Shown here: positions 9,652 to 18,926 of the stretch, one piece after another
How the letters are laid out: every line of letters starts with the position of its first letter
How positions within the stretch are numbered: the first letter of the stretch is position 1
Assembly: GCF_028288205.1 (NCBI RefSeq)
Contig: NZ_JAQBOD010000048.1
Span: 124,001-188,000 of the forward strand
Source of the DNA: Mucilaginibacter sp.
Lineage (GTDB): Bacteria; Bacteroidota; Bacteroidia; Sphingobacteriales; Sphingobacteriaceae
DNA length: 64,000 bases
Direction of reading: 5' to 3'
Notes under the pieces: model-generated
What the model was told of the DNA's origin: nothing
What the model saw: the letters and a program-made list of their open reading frames with translations, nothing else
The model's database searches: none
Program-made: the position numbers and the translations under genes

Positions 9652-10635
9652 ATGAAAATACTGGTAAGATTGCCCAACTGGCTTGGCGATGTAGTTATGA
9701 GTACGGCTTTCATTGCAGCGGTTAAGCAGCTTTATCCTTCTGCGCAAATTGATGTTATTATTAAAAAAGAACTTAATTCTGTTGCATCACTAATACCGGG
9801 ATTAAACCACATTCATCAATTTTCAAAACAGGAATATAAGGGGCTTGGCGGTGTTTACCGTTTTGGCAAAACTTTACGTGCCCAAAACTACGACCTGTTT
9901 TTCACCCTGCCCGATTCGCTTTCATCAGCCGTAATGGGTAAAGCTACCGGGGCCAGACAGCGTGTTGGCTTTAGTAAAGAAGGCGGTTTCTTTTTGCTGA
10001 CCAAAGTTTGCAAAAGACCATTAAGCGCACACCGGGTTGATGAATACCTGGCAATATTAGAGCAGTTTACCGGAAAACCAATTATAAACAAACAAGTAAA
10101 ACTGGATACCGGTGCGGCACAACCCAATAAATTGGTGCTAATCAATTTTAACTCGGAAGCGGAATCACGAAGGATGCCTTTGGATAAAGGTAAAGCTTTA
10201 CTGAATTTATTAACCAACACTTTTGCGGATAAAAAATTCGGATTGATAGGCTCGCCAAAAGACGCGGTTTTTATAGAGCAAATTTTGGATGGCGCCGCAA
10301 ACATTGACAGGGTAGAAAATTATACCGGCAAAACAACACTGGCTACCTTAAGTAATTTAATGGCCGGTGCAAAAGTTTTGCTGACTACGGATTCAGGTCC
10401 GGCGCATTTGGGTAATAGCTTAGGCGTACCTGTTATAGCGTTATTTGGCGCAGGTAATGAATATAATACCGCGCCTTATAATAAAGACAAGTTAACCGTA
10501 TTACGCGCGGGCCAGTTAAATTGCGAGCCTTGTGTGCGTAACGAATGCAAACTATATGGCATACCCAAGTGTATGGAACTATTAGATGAACAAAGAATTA
10601 TTAACGCCTTGAGCTTATACTTAAACCATGCTTAG
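9652..10635 (+). CDS. Glycosyltransferase family 9 (heptosyltransferase-like)
   Basis: The 327-residue protein begins with the ADP-heptose transferase pattern KILVRLPNWLGDVVMSTAFI (2-21) and carries the family's nucleotide-sugar loop TTDSGPAHLGNSLGVPVIALFG. GT9 enzymes add heptose to the inner core of lipopolysaccharide at the cytoplasmic face of the inner membrane. Four Cys near the C-terminus (CEPCVRNEC, then KCME) resemble those of WaaF-type proteins. It overlaps the next gene by 8 bases, so they share a transcript. Which core position it serves is unclear. Confidence 0.9.
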   Translation: MKILVRLPNWLGDVVMSTAFIAAVKQLYPSAQIDVIIKKELNSVASLIPGLNHIHQFSKQEYKGLGGVYRFGKTLRAQNYDLFFTLPDSLSSAVMGKATGARQRVGFSKEGGFFLLTKVCKRPLSAHRVDEYLAILEQFTGKPIINKQVKLDTGAAQPNKLVLINFNSEAESRRMPLDKGKALLNLLTNTFADKKFGLIGSPKDAVFIEQILDGAANIDRVENYTGKTTLATLSNLMAGAKVLLTTDSGPAHLGNSLGVPVIALFGAGNEYNTAPYNKDKLTVLRAGQLNCEPCVRNECKLYGIPKCMELLDEQRIINALSLYLNHA

Positions 10636-11194
10636 AGACGAAGTAGCTAAAGCTTTTAAAGTTGTGCAGGATGGCGGTATTATCCTCTACCCTACTGATA
10701 CCATTTGGGGTATAGGCTGCGATGCTGCAAATACCGAAGCCGTACAAAAAATATATCGCCTTAAACAACGTGACGAAGCCAAAAGCATGATCATTTTGCT
10801 GGATACGGATAACAAGCTGGCCAGCTATGTACAGGAAGTACCCGAACTGGCTTATAGCCTTATAGAGTATGCCGAAAACCCGCTAACATTAATAATTCCC
10901 GGTGCAAGGAATATCTCGCCTGCTTTAATTGCGGGCGATGGCAGCATAGGCATCAGGGTATCAAATCATCCGTTTTGCCAGGGATTAATACAGCGATTGC
11001 GGAGGCCGTTGGTTTCTACATCAGCCAATATCAGCGGCAAGCCATCGCCCCAATATTTTTCGCAAATAGACCAGGAGATAATTGATGGTGTTGATTACGT
11101 GGTTGATGTGGACCAGCATAGCATGGAAATAAAAAATCCATCAACTATTATGAAGCTGTCGCCTAACGGGCAATTCGAGTTTATACGCCGTTAA
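10628..11194 (+). CDS. tsaC: L-threonylcarbamoyladenylate synthase (Sua5/YciO/YrdC family)
   Basis: The 188-residue protein is a single YrdC domain with the conserved residues YPTDTIWG (21-28), the KxR-type segment KQRDEAKSM (46-54) and STSANISG (130-137). It makes threonylcarbamoyl-AMP from Thr, bicarbonate and ATP for the t6A37 modification of ANN-decoding tRNAs. It lacks the extra C-terminal Sua5 domain, so it is TsaC-length. The 8-base overlap with the upstream GT9 gene indicates cotranscription. Confidence 0.92.
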   Translation: MLRDEVAKAFKVVQDGGIILYPTDTIWGIGCDAANTEAVQKIYRLKQRDEAKSMIILLDTDNKLASYVQEVPELAYSLIEYAENPLTLIIPGARNISPALIAGDGSIGIRVSNHPFCQGLIQRLRRPLVSTSANISGKPSPQYFSQIDQEIIDGVDYVVDVDQHSMEIKNPSTIMKLSPNGQFEFIRR

Positions 11195-11211
11195 TAACAC
11201 GGTGGCGATGT

Positions 11212-11441
11212 TTGTTTCATTTTGTTTCATCACCGCTAAAATCAGCGATTTGTAATTATTTGATTATCAATTAAAAACATCAAGACTACGTATAATTTTA
11301 CTAACGAATAAGTTGTTACATTTTGTTTCACCACTTTTTAGCAATAACCTCATAAACAATACTTTAAGTCAAAACCTTGTTTCACTTGTTTCATTTGTTT
11401 CACACTCACAGTGAAACAAGCGGCATATTTCTGTAATTTTG
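11212..11441 (+). promoter_or_regulatory. Cluster of TTGTTTCA octamers ahead of a -7 box for cca
   Basis: The 269-base gap before cca contains the octamer TTGTTTCA six times (starting at 11212, 11222, 11323, 11377, 11386 and 11395) and once inverted (TGAAACAA, 11412-11419). The last three direct copies lie 9 bases apart. An exact TAnnTTTG box (TAATTTTG, 11434-11441) follows, 22 bases before the cca ATG, and the inverted copy falls near where a -33 element would be. Recurrence and placement suggest a protein-binding array. No regulator is identified. Confidence 0.5.
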
Positions 11442-11463
11442 CGCGTCCCTAAGGGATACCATC

Positions 11464-12876
11464 ATGAAGGCACATTTAAAACATCACGTATTTACCGTTA
11501 TATCGCAGCTTGCAGGCCAGCAAAACCTGCCTGTTTATGCCATTGGCGGCTTTGTGCGCGATATTTTTTTAGAACGGCCATCCAAAGATATTGACATCGT
11601 AATTATTGGCAACGGCATTGCCTTTGCCGAAGCTGTTGCTGCAAAATTAAAAGTAAAGCTGGCCGTGTTTAAAAACTTCGGCACGGCCTCATTAAAATAC
11701 AAGGACCTTGAAATTGAGTTTGTTGGCGCACGTAAAGAATCCTACCGTTTAGATTCCCGTAAACCTATAGTAGAGAACGGCACTTTAGAGGATGACCAGA
11801 AACGCCGCGATTTTACCATCAATGCGTTAGCTATTTCCTTGCATCCGGATACATTCGGGCAGCTAACAGATCCCTTTAACGGAACAAAGGACCTGGAAGC
11901 AAAACTTATCCGTACGCCGCTTGACCCTATCGAGACTTTTTCTGATGATCCGTTAAGGATGATGCGGGCCATCAGGTTTGCATCGCAGTTGAATTTTAAA
12001 ATTGATACTATCGCTATTGAAGCAATAAAAAATAATGCTGATCGCATCAGCATTGTGTCGCAAGAACGCGTAACTGATGAATTGAATAAGATCATTTTAT
12101 CACCAAAACCATCTATTGGTTTTAATTACTTGTTTGATACCGGGCTGTTACACAAAATATTCCCGCAGATGGTTGCACTTTATGGCGTTGACTATATTGA
12201 TGGCAAGGGACATAAAGATAATTTTTACCATACCCTGCAGGTACTGGATAATATTTGCGAAACCACCAACGATCTTTGGCTGCGCTGGGCCGCAATACTG
12301 CATGACATTGCCAAACCTGCCACCAAACGCTTTGAAGCTGGCCATGGCTGGACGTTTCATGGCCATGAAGACCGTGGCGCGCGCATGGTACCAAAAATAT
12401 TCGCGCAATTAAAACTGCCGCTGAATGAAAAAATGAAACTGGTGCAAAAACTGGTTCAGTTGCATTTACGGCCAATAGTATTGTCGCAATCTATTGTAAC
12501 AGACTCGGCAGTGCGCAGGTTATTATTTGAGGCCGGCGATGATATTGAAGCACTAATGTTGTTGTGTAAAGCAGACATAACCACAAAAAACGAATACAAG
12601 GTTAAAAAGTACCGTAACAATTTTGAGCTGGTTCAGCAAAAATTAAAAGATGTTGAGGAGCGCGATAATATTCGCAACTGGCAGCCACCTGTTACGGGTA
12701 TAGATATTATGAATCTATTCGGGATAAAAGAGGGCCGTGAGGTTGGAATTATTAAAAATCAGATACGCGAAGCTATACTTGAGGGAGAGATACCAAACTC
12801 GCGCCAGGAAGCAATTAATTACACAATTAAAAAAGGCGAAGAAATTGGCTTAAAAGTTGTGGCAACTCAATCATAA
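11464..12876 (+). CDS. cca: CCA-adding tRNA nucleotidyltransferase with HD domain
   Basis: The 470-residue protein has a polymerase-beta-like nucleotidyltransferase head: GGFVRD (28-33), the catalytic pair D42-I-D44, and RRDFTINALA (114-123). An RNA-binding region follows, then an HD phosphohydrolase domain (H280-D281 in ILHDIAKP, and further His in FHGHEDRG). Class II CCA enzymes add or repair the 3' CCA end of tRNA. The HD domain is typical of Bacteroidota homologues and can give phosphatase or phosphodiesterase activity. Poly(A) polymerase is a related alternative, but the single-copy setting beside miaA fits tRNA maturation. Confidence 0.92.
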   Translation: MKAHLKHHVFTVISQLAGQQNLPVYAIGGFVRDIFLERPSKDIDIVIIGNGIAFAEAVAAKLKVKLAVFKNFGTASLKYKDLEIEFVGARKESYRLDSRKPIVENGTLEDDQKRRDFTINALAISLHPDTFGQLTDPFNGTKDLEAKLIRTPLDPIETFSDDPLRMMRAIRFASQLNFKIDTIAIEAIKNNADRISIVSQERVTDELNKIILSPKPSIGFNYLFDTGLLHKIFPQMVALYGVDYIDGKGHKDNFYHTLQVLDNICETTNDLWLRWAAILHDIAKPATKRFEAGHGWTFHGHEDRGARMVPKIFAQLKLPLNEKMKLVQKLVQLHLRPIVLSQSIVTDSAVRRLLFEAGDDIEALMLLCKADITTKNEYKVKKYRNNFELVQQKLKDVEERDNIRNWQPPVTGIDIMNLFGIKEGREVGIIKNQIREAILEGEIPNSRQEAINYTIKKGEEIGLKVVATQS

Positions 12877-12919
12877 ATTAAAATATTATTTTTACCAAAA
12901 AAACTACTACTTTATACAA

Positions 12920-13564
12920 ATGGCACTATACAGGTTCAGAGTTACTTTTGAGGATTATGATGATGTAACGAGAGAAATAGATATTAAATCTACTCAAACA
13001 TTTGAAGATCTTCACCGCGCTATCCATCAGTCAACAGGTTATAATGCACAGTATCCTTCTTCCTTCTATATTAGCAATGATCAATGGATAAAAGGCGAGG
13101 AAATTACCTATCTGCCTAACCAAAAAAGAATTGACCGTGGTATTGCGCTTATGGAAAAAGTAAAGCTGAGCAACCGTATTGATGATCCGCATCAAAAATT
13201 TTATTACACTTTTAATTTCGACCGCCCTTTTGATTTTCATGTTGAATTGATGAAAATTATTTTGGATGAAACACCCGGCGTAACTTATCCGGCCATTATA
13301 AAATCTGTTGGCGAAGCGCCAAGGCAATTTGTCACTGTTGCCGATGCTGAAACAGCAGCGACAGCCGAAACAGGTGATGACTTTGACTTTTTGCATGAGA
13401 TGGGCATGAACCACGAGGATACCGAAGATTTTTCTGAAGTTGATGAAACCGGCGAAGCCGTAGCAGAAGAACATGAAGAAGAGCATGAAGAGGACGAATT
13501 TGGAAGTGAGTTTGCTGATGATGAAGGCTTTGAAGACGACAGCAAATCGCATGAAGATTATTAA
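12920..13564 (+). CDS. Plasmid pRiA4b ORF-3-like protein with acidic tail
   Basis: I place the start at the ATG at 12920 (MALYRFRVTFED, 214 residues). The longer frame from 12857 would overlap cca by 20 bases and add an unconserved leader. The N-terminal 140 residues follow the pRiA4b ORF-3 fold (ALYRFRVTFEDYDDVTREI, TFEDLHRAIHQSTGY, then a DxxYTFNFD-like strand). The last 50 residues are strongly acidic. Function is unknown in this family. It sits between two tRNA-modifying genes, cca and miaA, and is probably cotranscribed with both. Confidence 0.78.
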   Translation: MALYRFRVTFEDYDDVTREIDIKSTQTFEDLHRAIHQSTGYNAQYPSSFYISNDQWIKGEEITYLPNQKRIDRGIALMEKVKLSNRIDDPHQKFYYTFNFDRPFDFHVELMKIILDETPGVTYPAIIKSVGEAPRQFVTVADAETAATAETGDDFDFLHEMGMNHEDTEDFSEVDETGEAVAEEHEEEHEEDEFGSEFADDEGFEDDSKSHEDY

Positions 13565-13614
13565 TATTAGTTCATAAATCATGGTTCATAGTTAATGGTA
13601 TTGTATTATTTGCT

Positions 13615-14523
13615 ATGAACCAATATCCACAAAAAAGCCTTCTTGTAATTGCCGGCCCTACCGCTTCGGGTAAAACCGCGGTAGCTATACGTTTAGCGCA
13701 ACATTATAAAACAGTAATTGTATCGGCAGATTCACGGCAGTTTTACCGTGAAATGTCTATAGGCACAGCCAAACCAAGTATAGACGAATTAGCTGCAGCT
13801 AAGCATTATTTTATTGATTCGCATACTGTCAACCAAACATTTTCTGTTGGCGATTATGAAAAACAGGGATTAGCTTTATTAGATGAGCTATTTAAAATCC
13901 ATGATATTGTAATATTAGTTGGTGGCTCGGGCCTATACATTAAAGCACTTTGCGAGGGTTTTGATGATATTCCGCAAGCTGATCCTGAAATAAGGGAACA
14001 GTTAAACAATGAATTTGCCGAAAAAGGCATAACCACCCTCCAGGAAGAATTAAAAATGGCTGACCCTGTGTATTATGACGAGGTTGATCTAAACAACCCA
14101 CAACGTATTATAAGGGCGTTAGAAGTATTCAGGCATACGGGCAAACCCTTTTCATCGTACCGAAAAGCTACTATTAATATCCGTCCTTTCCGGTCTGTAA
14201 AAATAGGGTTGGATCTGCCCCGCGAAGTTTTGTACGATCGTATTAACCAACGGGTAGATGATATGGTAAAACAAGGTTTGGTGGATGAAGTAAAATCATT
14301 GCTGCCTTATCGCCATTTAAATGCTTTAAACACCGTTGGCTATAGTGAACTGTTTGCTTACCTGGATGGCAAAACTGATTTGAACAGGGCTATTGAGCTG
14401 ATTAAACAAAATACCCGGCACTTTGCAAAAAGACAATTAACCTGGTTTAAAAAAGACAAGGAAATTCACTGGCTTGAACCTAATGATATACAACCGATAA
14501 AAATTGAAAACTTAGTTAAGTAA
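13615..14523 (+). CDS. miaA: tRNA dimethylallyltransferase
   Basis: The 302-residue protein has the P-loop GPTASGKT (14-21), then [18 protein letters not shown], and the tRNA-binding segment around [11 protein letters not shown] and [13 protein letters not shown]. MiaA prenylates A37 of tRNAs that read UNN codons, giving i6A. It follows the pRiA4b-like gene after 50 bases. Its 3' end overlaps the convergent rfbA stop by 8 bases, and no terminator lies between them. Confidence 0.95.
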   Translation: MNQYPQKSLLVIAGPTASGKTAVAIRLAQHYKTVIVSADSRQFYREMSIGTAKPSIDELAAAKHYFIDSHTVNQTFSVGDYEKQGLALLDELFKIHDIVILVGGSGLYIKALCEGFDDIPQADPEIREQLNNEFAEKGITTLQEELKMADPVYYDEVDLNNPQRIIRALEVFRHTGKPFSSYRKATINIRPFRSVKIGLDLPREVLYDRINQRVDDMVKQGLVDEVKSLLPYRHLNALNTVGYSELFAYLDGKTDLNRAIELIKQNTRHFAKRQLTWFKKDKEIHWLEPNDIQPIKIENLVK

Positions 14524-15373
14524 GCTTTAACAAATATTGGCCGTAACCACTTTTAATATATTTTTGAGCTATCTCTTTTAACTGTTGTTTGTTTATAAAA
14601 CCCATACGGTAAGCAATCTCTTCAATACAGCCTATTTTGGTATCCTGGCGCTTTTCTATAACACGAACAAATTCGCTTGCATCGCTTAACGAATCAAAGG
14701 TACCTGTATCTAACCAGGCTGTTCCCCTATCCATCACTCCAACATGTAATGTTCCTTGCTCCAGGTAATGCTTATTTACATCAGTAATTTCATATTCGCC
14801 GCGTGGCGAAGGTTTTAAATTTTTAGCAATTTCTACAACAGTATTGTCATAAAAATAAAGTCCCGGTACTGCAAAATTTGATTTTGGTTTTGCAGGTTTT
14901 TCTTCAATTGATAAGGCTTTAAAATCCGCATCAAACTCAACCACCCCATAACGTTCAGGGTCGGCAACCGGATATGCAAAAACAGCTGCACCATTTACAT
15001 CATTAAAACTACGTATCAGCTTACTAAAACCACTTCCGTAAAATATATTATCGCCCAATACAAGGGCTGCTTTGTCGGCACCTATAAATTTTTCACCTAT
15101 TACAAAGGCCTGAGCTAAGCCATTAGGTATCGCTTGTACCGCATATTCAAAATTACAGCCCAATTCTTTTCCATCACCTAATAAGCGTTTAAAACTCTCA
15201 TTATCTTCAGGGGTGGTAATAATTAAAATATCTTTAATATCAGCCAGCATCAAAACCGATAGCGGGTAATAGATCATCGGTTTATCATAAATAGGCATTA
15301 ACTGTTTACTAATTGCCCTTGTTATAGGATAAAGCCTGGTACCAGACCCACCTGCTAAAATTATTCCTTTCAT
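14516..15373 (-). CDS. rfbA: Glucose-1-phosphate thymidylyltransferase
   Basis: The 285-residue protein carries GGSGTRLYP (8-16), [11 protein letters not shown] (23-33) and the later segments [13 protein letters not shown] and [10 protein letters not shown], all diagnostic of RfbA/RmlA. It makes dTDP-glucose from dTTP and glucose-1-phosphate, the first step towards dTDP-rhamnose. rfbD lies directly upstream (6-base gap). The dehydratase rfbB and epimerase rfbC needed between these steps are absent from the window. It is the last gene of a probable wzx-rfbD-rfbA transcript. Confidence 0.95.
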   Translation of the reverse strand: MKGIILAGGSGTRLYPITRAISKQLMPIYDKPMIYYPLSVLMLADIKDILIITTPEDNESFKRLLGDGKELGCNFEYAVQAIPNGLAQAFVIGEKFIGADKAALVLGDNIFYGSGFSKLIRSFNDVNGAAVFAYPVADPERYGVVEFDADFKALSIEEKPAKPKSNFAVPGLYFYDNTVVEIAKNLKPSPRGEYEITDVNKHYLEQGTLHVGVMDRGTAWLDTGTFDSLSDASEFVRVIEKRQDTKIGCIEEIAYRMGFINKQQLKEIAQKYIKSGYGQYLLKLT

Positions 15374-15379
15374 GTATGT

Positions 15380-16243
15380 TTATAGTTGCGATTGAAGTTT
15401 GGAAATGCACTTTATCAGGCTATCTCTCCAATATGGTATTTCTATGTTAAATGCTTGTTTGGCTTTGCTTTTATCCATTACAGAGTAGCTTGGACGAGTG
15501 GCCCTTGTTGGATATTCATCAGTGTGAATGGGTATAGCTTTTACTTTAGTTGCTGCTATATCAAATATAGCCCGGGCAAAATCAAACCATGAGGTTATGC
15601 CTTCATTGCTGTAATGGTAGGTGCCATAAGCTTTACTTTCAATACTGATAATATGAAGAATGAATGATGCCAGATCTATTGCGTAAGTAGGTGTACCTAC
15701 CTGGTCGGCTATAATTTTAAGCTCGTCCCGCTCACTGCCCAGCTTTAGCATGGTTTTAACAAAGTTATTGGCATACTCAGAATATAACCAACCGGTACGG
15801 ATAATAAAATGCTCATTTAAAATTGCTGCAACGGCAAGCTCGCCATCCAGTTTAGTTTGTCCGTAAACACTGATTGGTTTCGCTTCATCATCTTCTGTAA
15901 GCGGTTTTGCTACATCACCTTTAAAAACAAAATCAGTAGATATATGGATCAATACAGCACCATGAGCTTTACATTGAATAGCCAAATTCTCAGCTCCGGT
16001 TTTATTGATCTTTTCGGCAAGTTCAACGTCATCTTCTGCTTTATCAACAGCTGTATATGCAGCGCAATTAATTGCGTAAGCCGGCTTATACTTTTCAAAT
16101 ATTTTGTTTAGGCCAACTGTATCTAAAATATTAGCTTCTGCTTCGTCAGGAAAATCAATAGTGGTAATTCCTTTTAAATGAGCTACATTTTTTATGCACT
16201 GCCCCAATTGCCCCGAGGCCCCAAAAACTACCATGTTATTCAT
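15380..16243 (-). CDS. rfbD: dTDP-4-dehydrorhamnose reductase
   Basis: The 287-residue extended SDR has the NADPH motif GASGQLG (8-14), STDFVF (102-107) and the catalytic YGQTK (Tyr 127, Lys 131). Other RfbD marks are INCAAYTAVDKAE and RTGWLYSEYANNFVKTM. It performs the last step of dTDP-L-rhamnose synthesis. It lies 84 bases downstream of the wzx gene and 6 bases upstream of rfbA. Confidence 0.94.
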   Translation of the reverse strand: MNNMVVFGASGQLGQCIKNVAHLKGITTIDFPDEAEANILDTVGLNKIFEKYKPAYAINCAAYTAVDKAEDDVELAEKINKTGAENLAIQCKAHGAVLIHISTDFVFKGDVAKPLTEDDEAKPISVYGQTKLDGELAVAAILNEHFIIRTGWLYSEYANNFVKTMLKLGSERDELKIIADQVGTPTYAIDLASFILHIISIESKAYGTYHYSNEGITSWFDFARAIFDIAATKVKAIPIHTDEYPTRATRPSYSVMDKSKAKQAFNIEIPYWRDSLIKCISKLQSQL

Positions 16244-16327
16244 ATCATCTCATTTTAATGGAACAAATATGTTTACTATTTATCAAACAAAGACTATAAA
16301 ATTTTAATAATTGGTTTAAGCATATAC

Positions 16328-17767
16328 TTATACCTTGCTTGTTTTATTTAATTTCATTTTTATAAGATCTGCAATATTAAATACAAAGTTGTTTTTGAAT
16401 AAGAATAACTGTATAGCCGTATAAGCTATTGCACAACCGGTTATAGAAATAATAAGCCTGTAAACCAACGGCAATGAAACCTCTTTAACCATCCAGATGA
16501 GGGGGATAAATGCCAGCGCACTAATTATAGCTTTGATTACCAAAGACCATTGATAGGTAAAGGAAAAGTGCTTATTGATAAAATAAAAATATAATAAAAT
16601 AACTACTGTTTCTGAGCATACATCGGCTATAGAAGAGCCTATTTGCTGTAAAGAGGGTATCAAAATAAAATTCAGGGCCAAACTAATTATCAGGCCCCCT
16701 ATTTCACTTATAAACATTTCCCTGTTTCTGCCTGATGGCACAAGGATCAGGAATAGAAAAAAGTGAGAAAAACCCATAATTAATGGCAGTACGGAAAGCA
16801 AACGCATACTACTTGTAGCTTCCAAAAACTGTTTGCCAGAAAATAAGGCTATAAAATCGGGCGCCAATAATGCTAAACCAAATGCTATTGGCACCCCAAA
16901 AAACACCAGGAACCTAAATGTTTGATTTAGTGTTAGCTGTACATTAAACATATCGCCGTCTGCAAAATACTTAGCTATTTTAGGCATTAGTATTACACCC
17001 ATTGAAGTTACAATTGGAATACTAATTTTACTGAGCTTAACTGCAGCTGTATAAAGACCTACGGCCTTGTTGTTTGACAGAAAACCAAGTAAAACCGTAT
17101 CTATATCGGCCATTACTGCAACTATTGTAGTGCCAAAAATAAACAGCAAAGGCGTTAAATGCCTGCGTAATTTCAGGCCCCAAAACATAAACTTCACTTT
17201 ACCTCTCAATAAAAAAAAGCTAAGTATGTTGTTACCTAAAAAGGAGAACATCATTAAATACAGATAAAGCTTATAATCGCCGGTCTTTTTTACAAAAACA
17301 AACATCAGCACCAAGCCAATCACTTTAAATAGCACAGATCGTAAGGCAATTGATTTAAACTCTTCCATCCCGGTGTACATCCATTCAATGTAAGAGCATC
17401 CAAGCAGCACCATTAATAAACCGGCCTTATACATATCCCTGTTAACACTAAAATAGGGGAACGTGTAAATTGTAGCCAGGTATAAAACCGACATGCAAAT
17501 ACTGGTTAACAGGTAAATAGTGATTAATTCTGAGAATATACGGGAGCGCCCTTCTATATCATTTTTATAGCGCGCAATTTCTTTCATCCCATATATAGGA
17601 ATGCCAAAACCGGCTATCATTGCAAAATATTGCGAAAATGAGAACACAAATTGTACTTTCCCTATCCCCTCCGGGCCTAAAACACGCGATACATATGGGA
17701 AACTTAATATTGGAAATAGTAAATTGGCTAACGTAAGCAGTAAATTATAAAAATAGTTTTTAGCCAT
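16328..17767 (-). CDS. Oligosaccharide flippase, Wzx/PST family (locus 1)
   Basis: The 479-residue protein is nearly all membrane: about 12-14 hydrophobic segments. Its N-terminal part (FYNLLLTLANLLFPILSFPY, then VSRVLGPEGIGKVQF) matches the polysaccharide transport branch of the MOP flippases. Wzx moves undecaprenyl-linked repeat units from the cytoplasmic to the periplasmic face. A divergent promoter region lies upstream (17845-17881). It is the first of two flippases in the window. The second is at 47086-48435, and the two do not look alike beyond the family pattern. Confidence 0.9.
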   Translation of the reverse strand: MAKNYFYNLLLTLANLLFPILSFPYVSRVLGPEGIGKVQFVFSFSQYFAMIAGFGIPIYGMKEIARYKNDIEGRSRIFSELITIYLLTSICMSVLYLATIYTFPYFSVNRDMYKAGLLMVLLGCSYIEWMYTGMEEFKSIALRSVLFKVIGLVLMFVFVKKTGDYKLYLYLMMFSFLGNNILSFFLLRGKVKFMFWGLKLRRHLTPLLFIFGTTIVAVMADIDTVLLGFLSNNKAVGLYTAAVKLSKISIPIVTSMGVILMPKIAKYFADGDMFNVQLTLNQTFRFLVFFGVPIAFGLALLAPDFIALFSGKQFLEATSSMRLLSVLPLIMGFSHFFLFLILVPSGRNREMFISEIGGLIISLALNFILIPSLQQIGSSIADVCSETVVILLYFYFINKHFSFTYQWSLVIKAIISALAFIPLIWMVKEVSLPLVYRLIISITGCAIAYTAIQLFLFKNNFVFNIADLIKMKLNKTSKV

Positions 17768-17844
17768 GTATCGGTAACTGGTATAAGTAACTGTGTTAAA
17801 TAATTTAATACGGCTGTTTTTCAGCGGTTAATTCCCTATTGCAG

Positions 17845-17881
17845 CAAAATTAATATAATTTCCGGCATCGGTCTATCTTTG
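17845..17881. promoter_or_regulatory. Divergent -7 boxes between wzx and the GT2 gene
   Basis: The minus strand reads TAATTTTG at 17852-17845 (78 bases before the wzx ATG). The plus strand reads TATCTTTG at 17874-17881 (116 bases before the GT2 start). Both match TAnnTTTG. The -33 elements are not convincing. Confidence 0.38.
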
Positions 17882-17996
17882 CTTTTGCCGCTCGGTTTTT
17901 CCGACTGATAAATAAGTTTTTTGCCGGTTTGTACTTATTTTTAAAATATGCATCGTAATATTGTCTGCATACATCATAAAACAACATCCATTTAAA

Positions 17997-18914
17997 ATGC
18001 CTAAGCCGGTTGCACTGATCCTGCTCAATTGGAATACACCCGTACATACGGCAAATTGTATTTTATCATTAAAGCAATATTGCGATGAGCGCATATTTGA
18101 TATAATTGTTGCTGATAATGGGTCGACAGATGATTCTTTAGCACTACTAAAAGCTAAATTTCCGGATCTTATATATATTGAAAACAAAGAGAACCTGGGC
18201 TTTGCCGAAGGCAACAACAGGGGGTTGGTTTATAGTATAGCAAATGGATATACCTATTCCCTGGTGATGAATACAGACACGTTGGTTGATGAAGACCTGG
18301 TATCGGGCCTAATTGCACATCTCGACAAGTATAAGCAGGCCGCGGGCGTACAGCCTGCTATATATTGGATGCATGATAAAACCAGAATATGGAACGGGAA
18401 AGGCAGTTTTAATGTGGTGCTCGGTTTACCTTACTCTGATAAAACATTGCCTGCACAAAATAATATCGGCGACTATGAAATTGCCGAATGGATTACCGGC
18501 TGTTGCATGCTTTTAAGAAACTCGGCATTAATAAAGAGTGGGTTATTTAACAAGCATTTCTTTTTATATTATGAAGATGTTGAGCTTTCTTTCAGACTGC
18601 GCGATTGGGGGCATGAGCTACATTACTTACCTTCATGCAAAATGTATCATGAAGCGGGGGTATCTGCTATAGTAGAGAAGAAAGAAGGTTTTTTAAGCCC
18701 GGTTATTCATTATTATATAAGCAGGAATCATATTTGGTTTTTAAGGAAATATGGGAAGCCGGTTTTTTATCCTGTTAATATACTTTACAACGGCTTTTAC
18801 TATTTAGGGGTATGGGTTTATTTAAAACTCCGGGGCCGTAATGAAAAAGCCGGCTTTATAATAAAAGGGGTAAAAGAAGGTTTGTTTACTCCTTCCAAAT
18901 TAATTTGGTCTTAA
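17997..18914 (+). CDS. Glycosyltransferase family 2 (rhamnosyltransferase-like)
   Basis: I choose the ATG at 17997 (305 residues, MPKPVALILLNWNTP) because the GT2 fold starts there; an in-frame ATG at 17961 would add 12 unconserved residues. GT-A motifs are DNGSTDDS (40-47), ENLGFAEGNN (65-74) and the metal-binding NTDT (92-95). The acceptor region contains EWITGCCMLLRNSAL and FFLYYEDVELSFRLR, as in WbbL-type rhamnosyltransferases. With rfbA and rfbD next door it may transfer rhamnose, but the donor is inferred from context. Confidence 0.88.
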   Translation: MPKPVALILLNWNTPVHTANCILSLKQYCDERIFDIIVADNGSTDDSLALLKAKFPDLIYIENKENLGFAEGNNRGLVYSIANGYTYSLVMNTDTLVDEDLVSGLIAHLDKYKQAAGVQPAIYWMHDKTRIWNGKGSFNVVLGLPYSDKTLPAQNNIGDYEIAEWITGCCMLLRNSALIKSGLFNKHFFLYYEDVELSFRLRDWGHELHYLPSCKMYHEAGVSAIVEKKEGFLSPVIHYYISRNHIWFLRKYGKPVFYPVNILYNGFYYLGVWVYLKLRGRNEKAGFIIKGVKEGLFTPSKLIWS

Positions 18915-18926
18915 ATACGCTGCCAA

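Noticed and set aside
12122..12475. Minus-strand open frames within cca
   Set aside because: They lie inside the conserved HD-domain region of cca and encode no recognisable protein.
13031..13582. 183-codon open frame on the minus strand opposite the pRiA4b-like gene
   Set aside because: It is a shadow caused by the acidic GAA/GAT-rich codons; it has no start context and no recognisable fold, while the plus-strand frame matches a known family.
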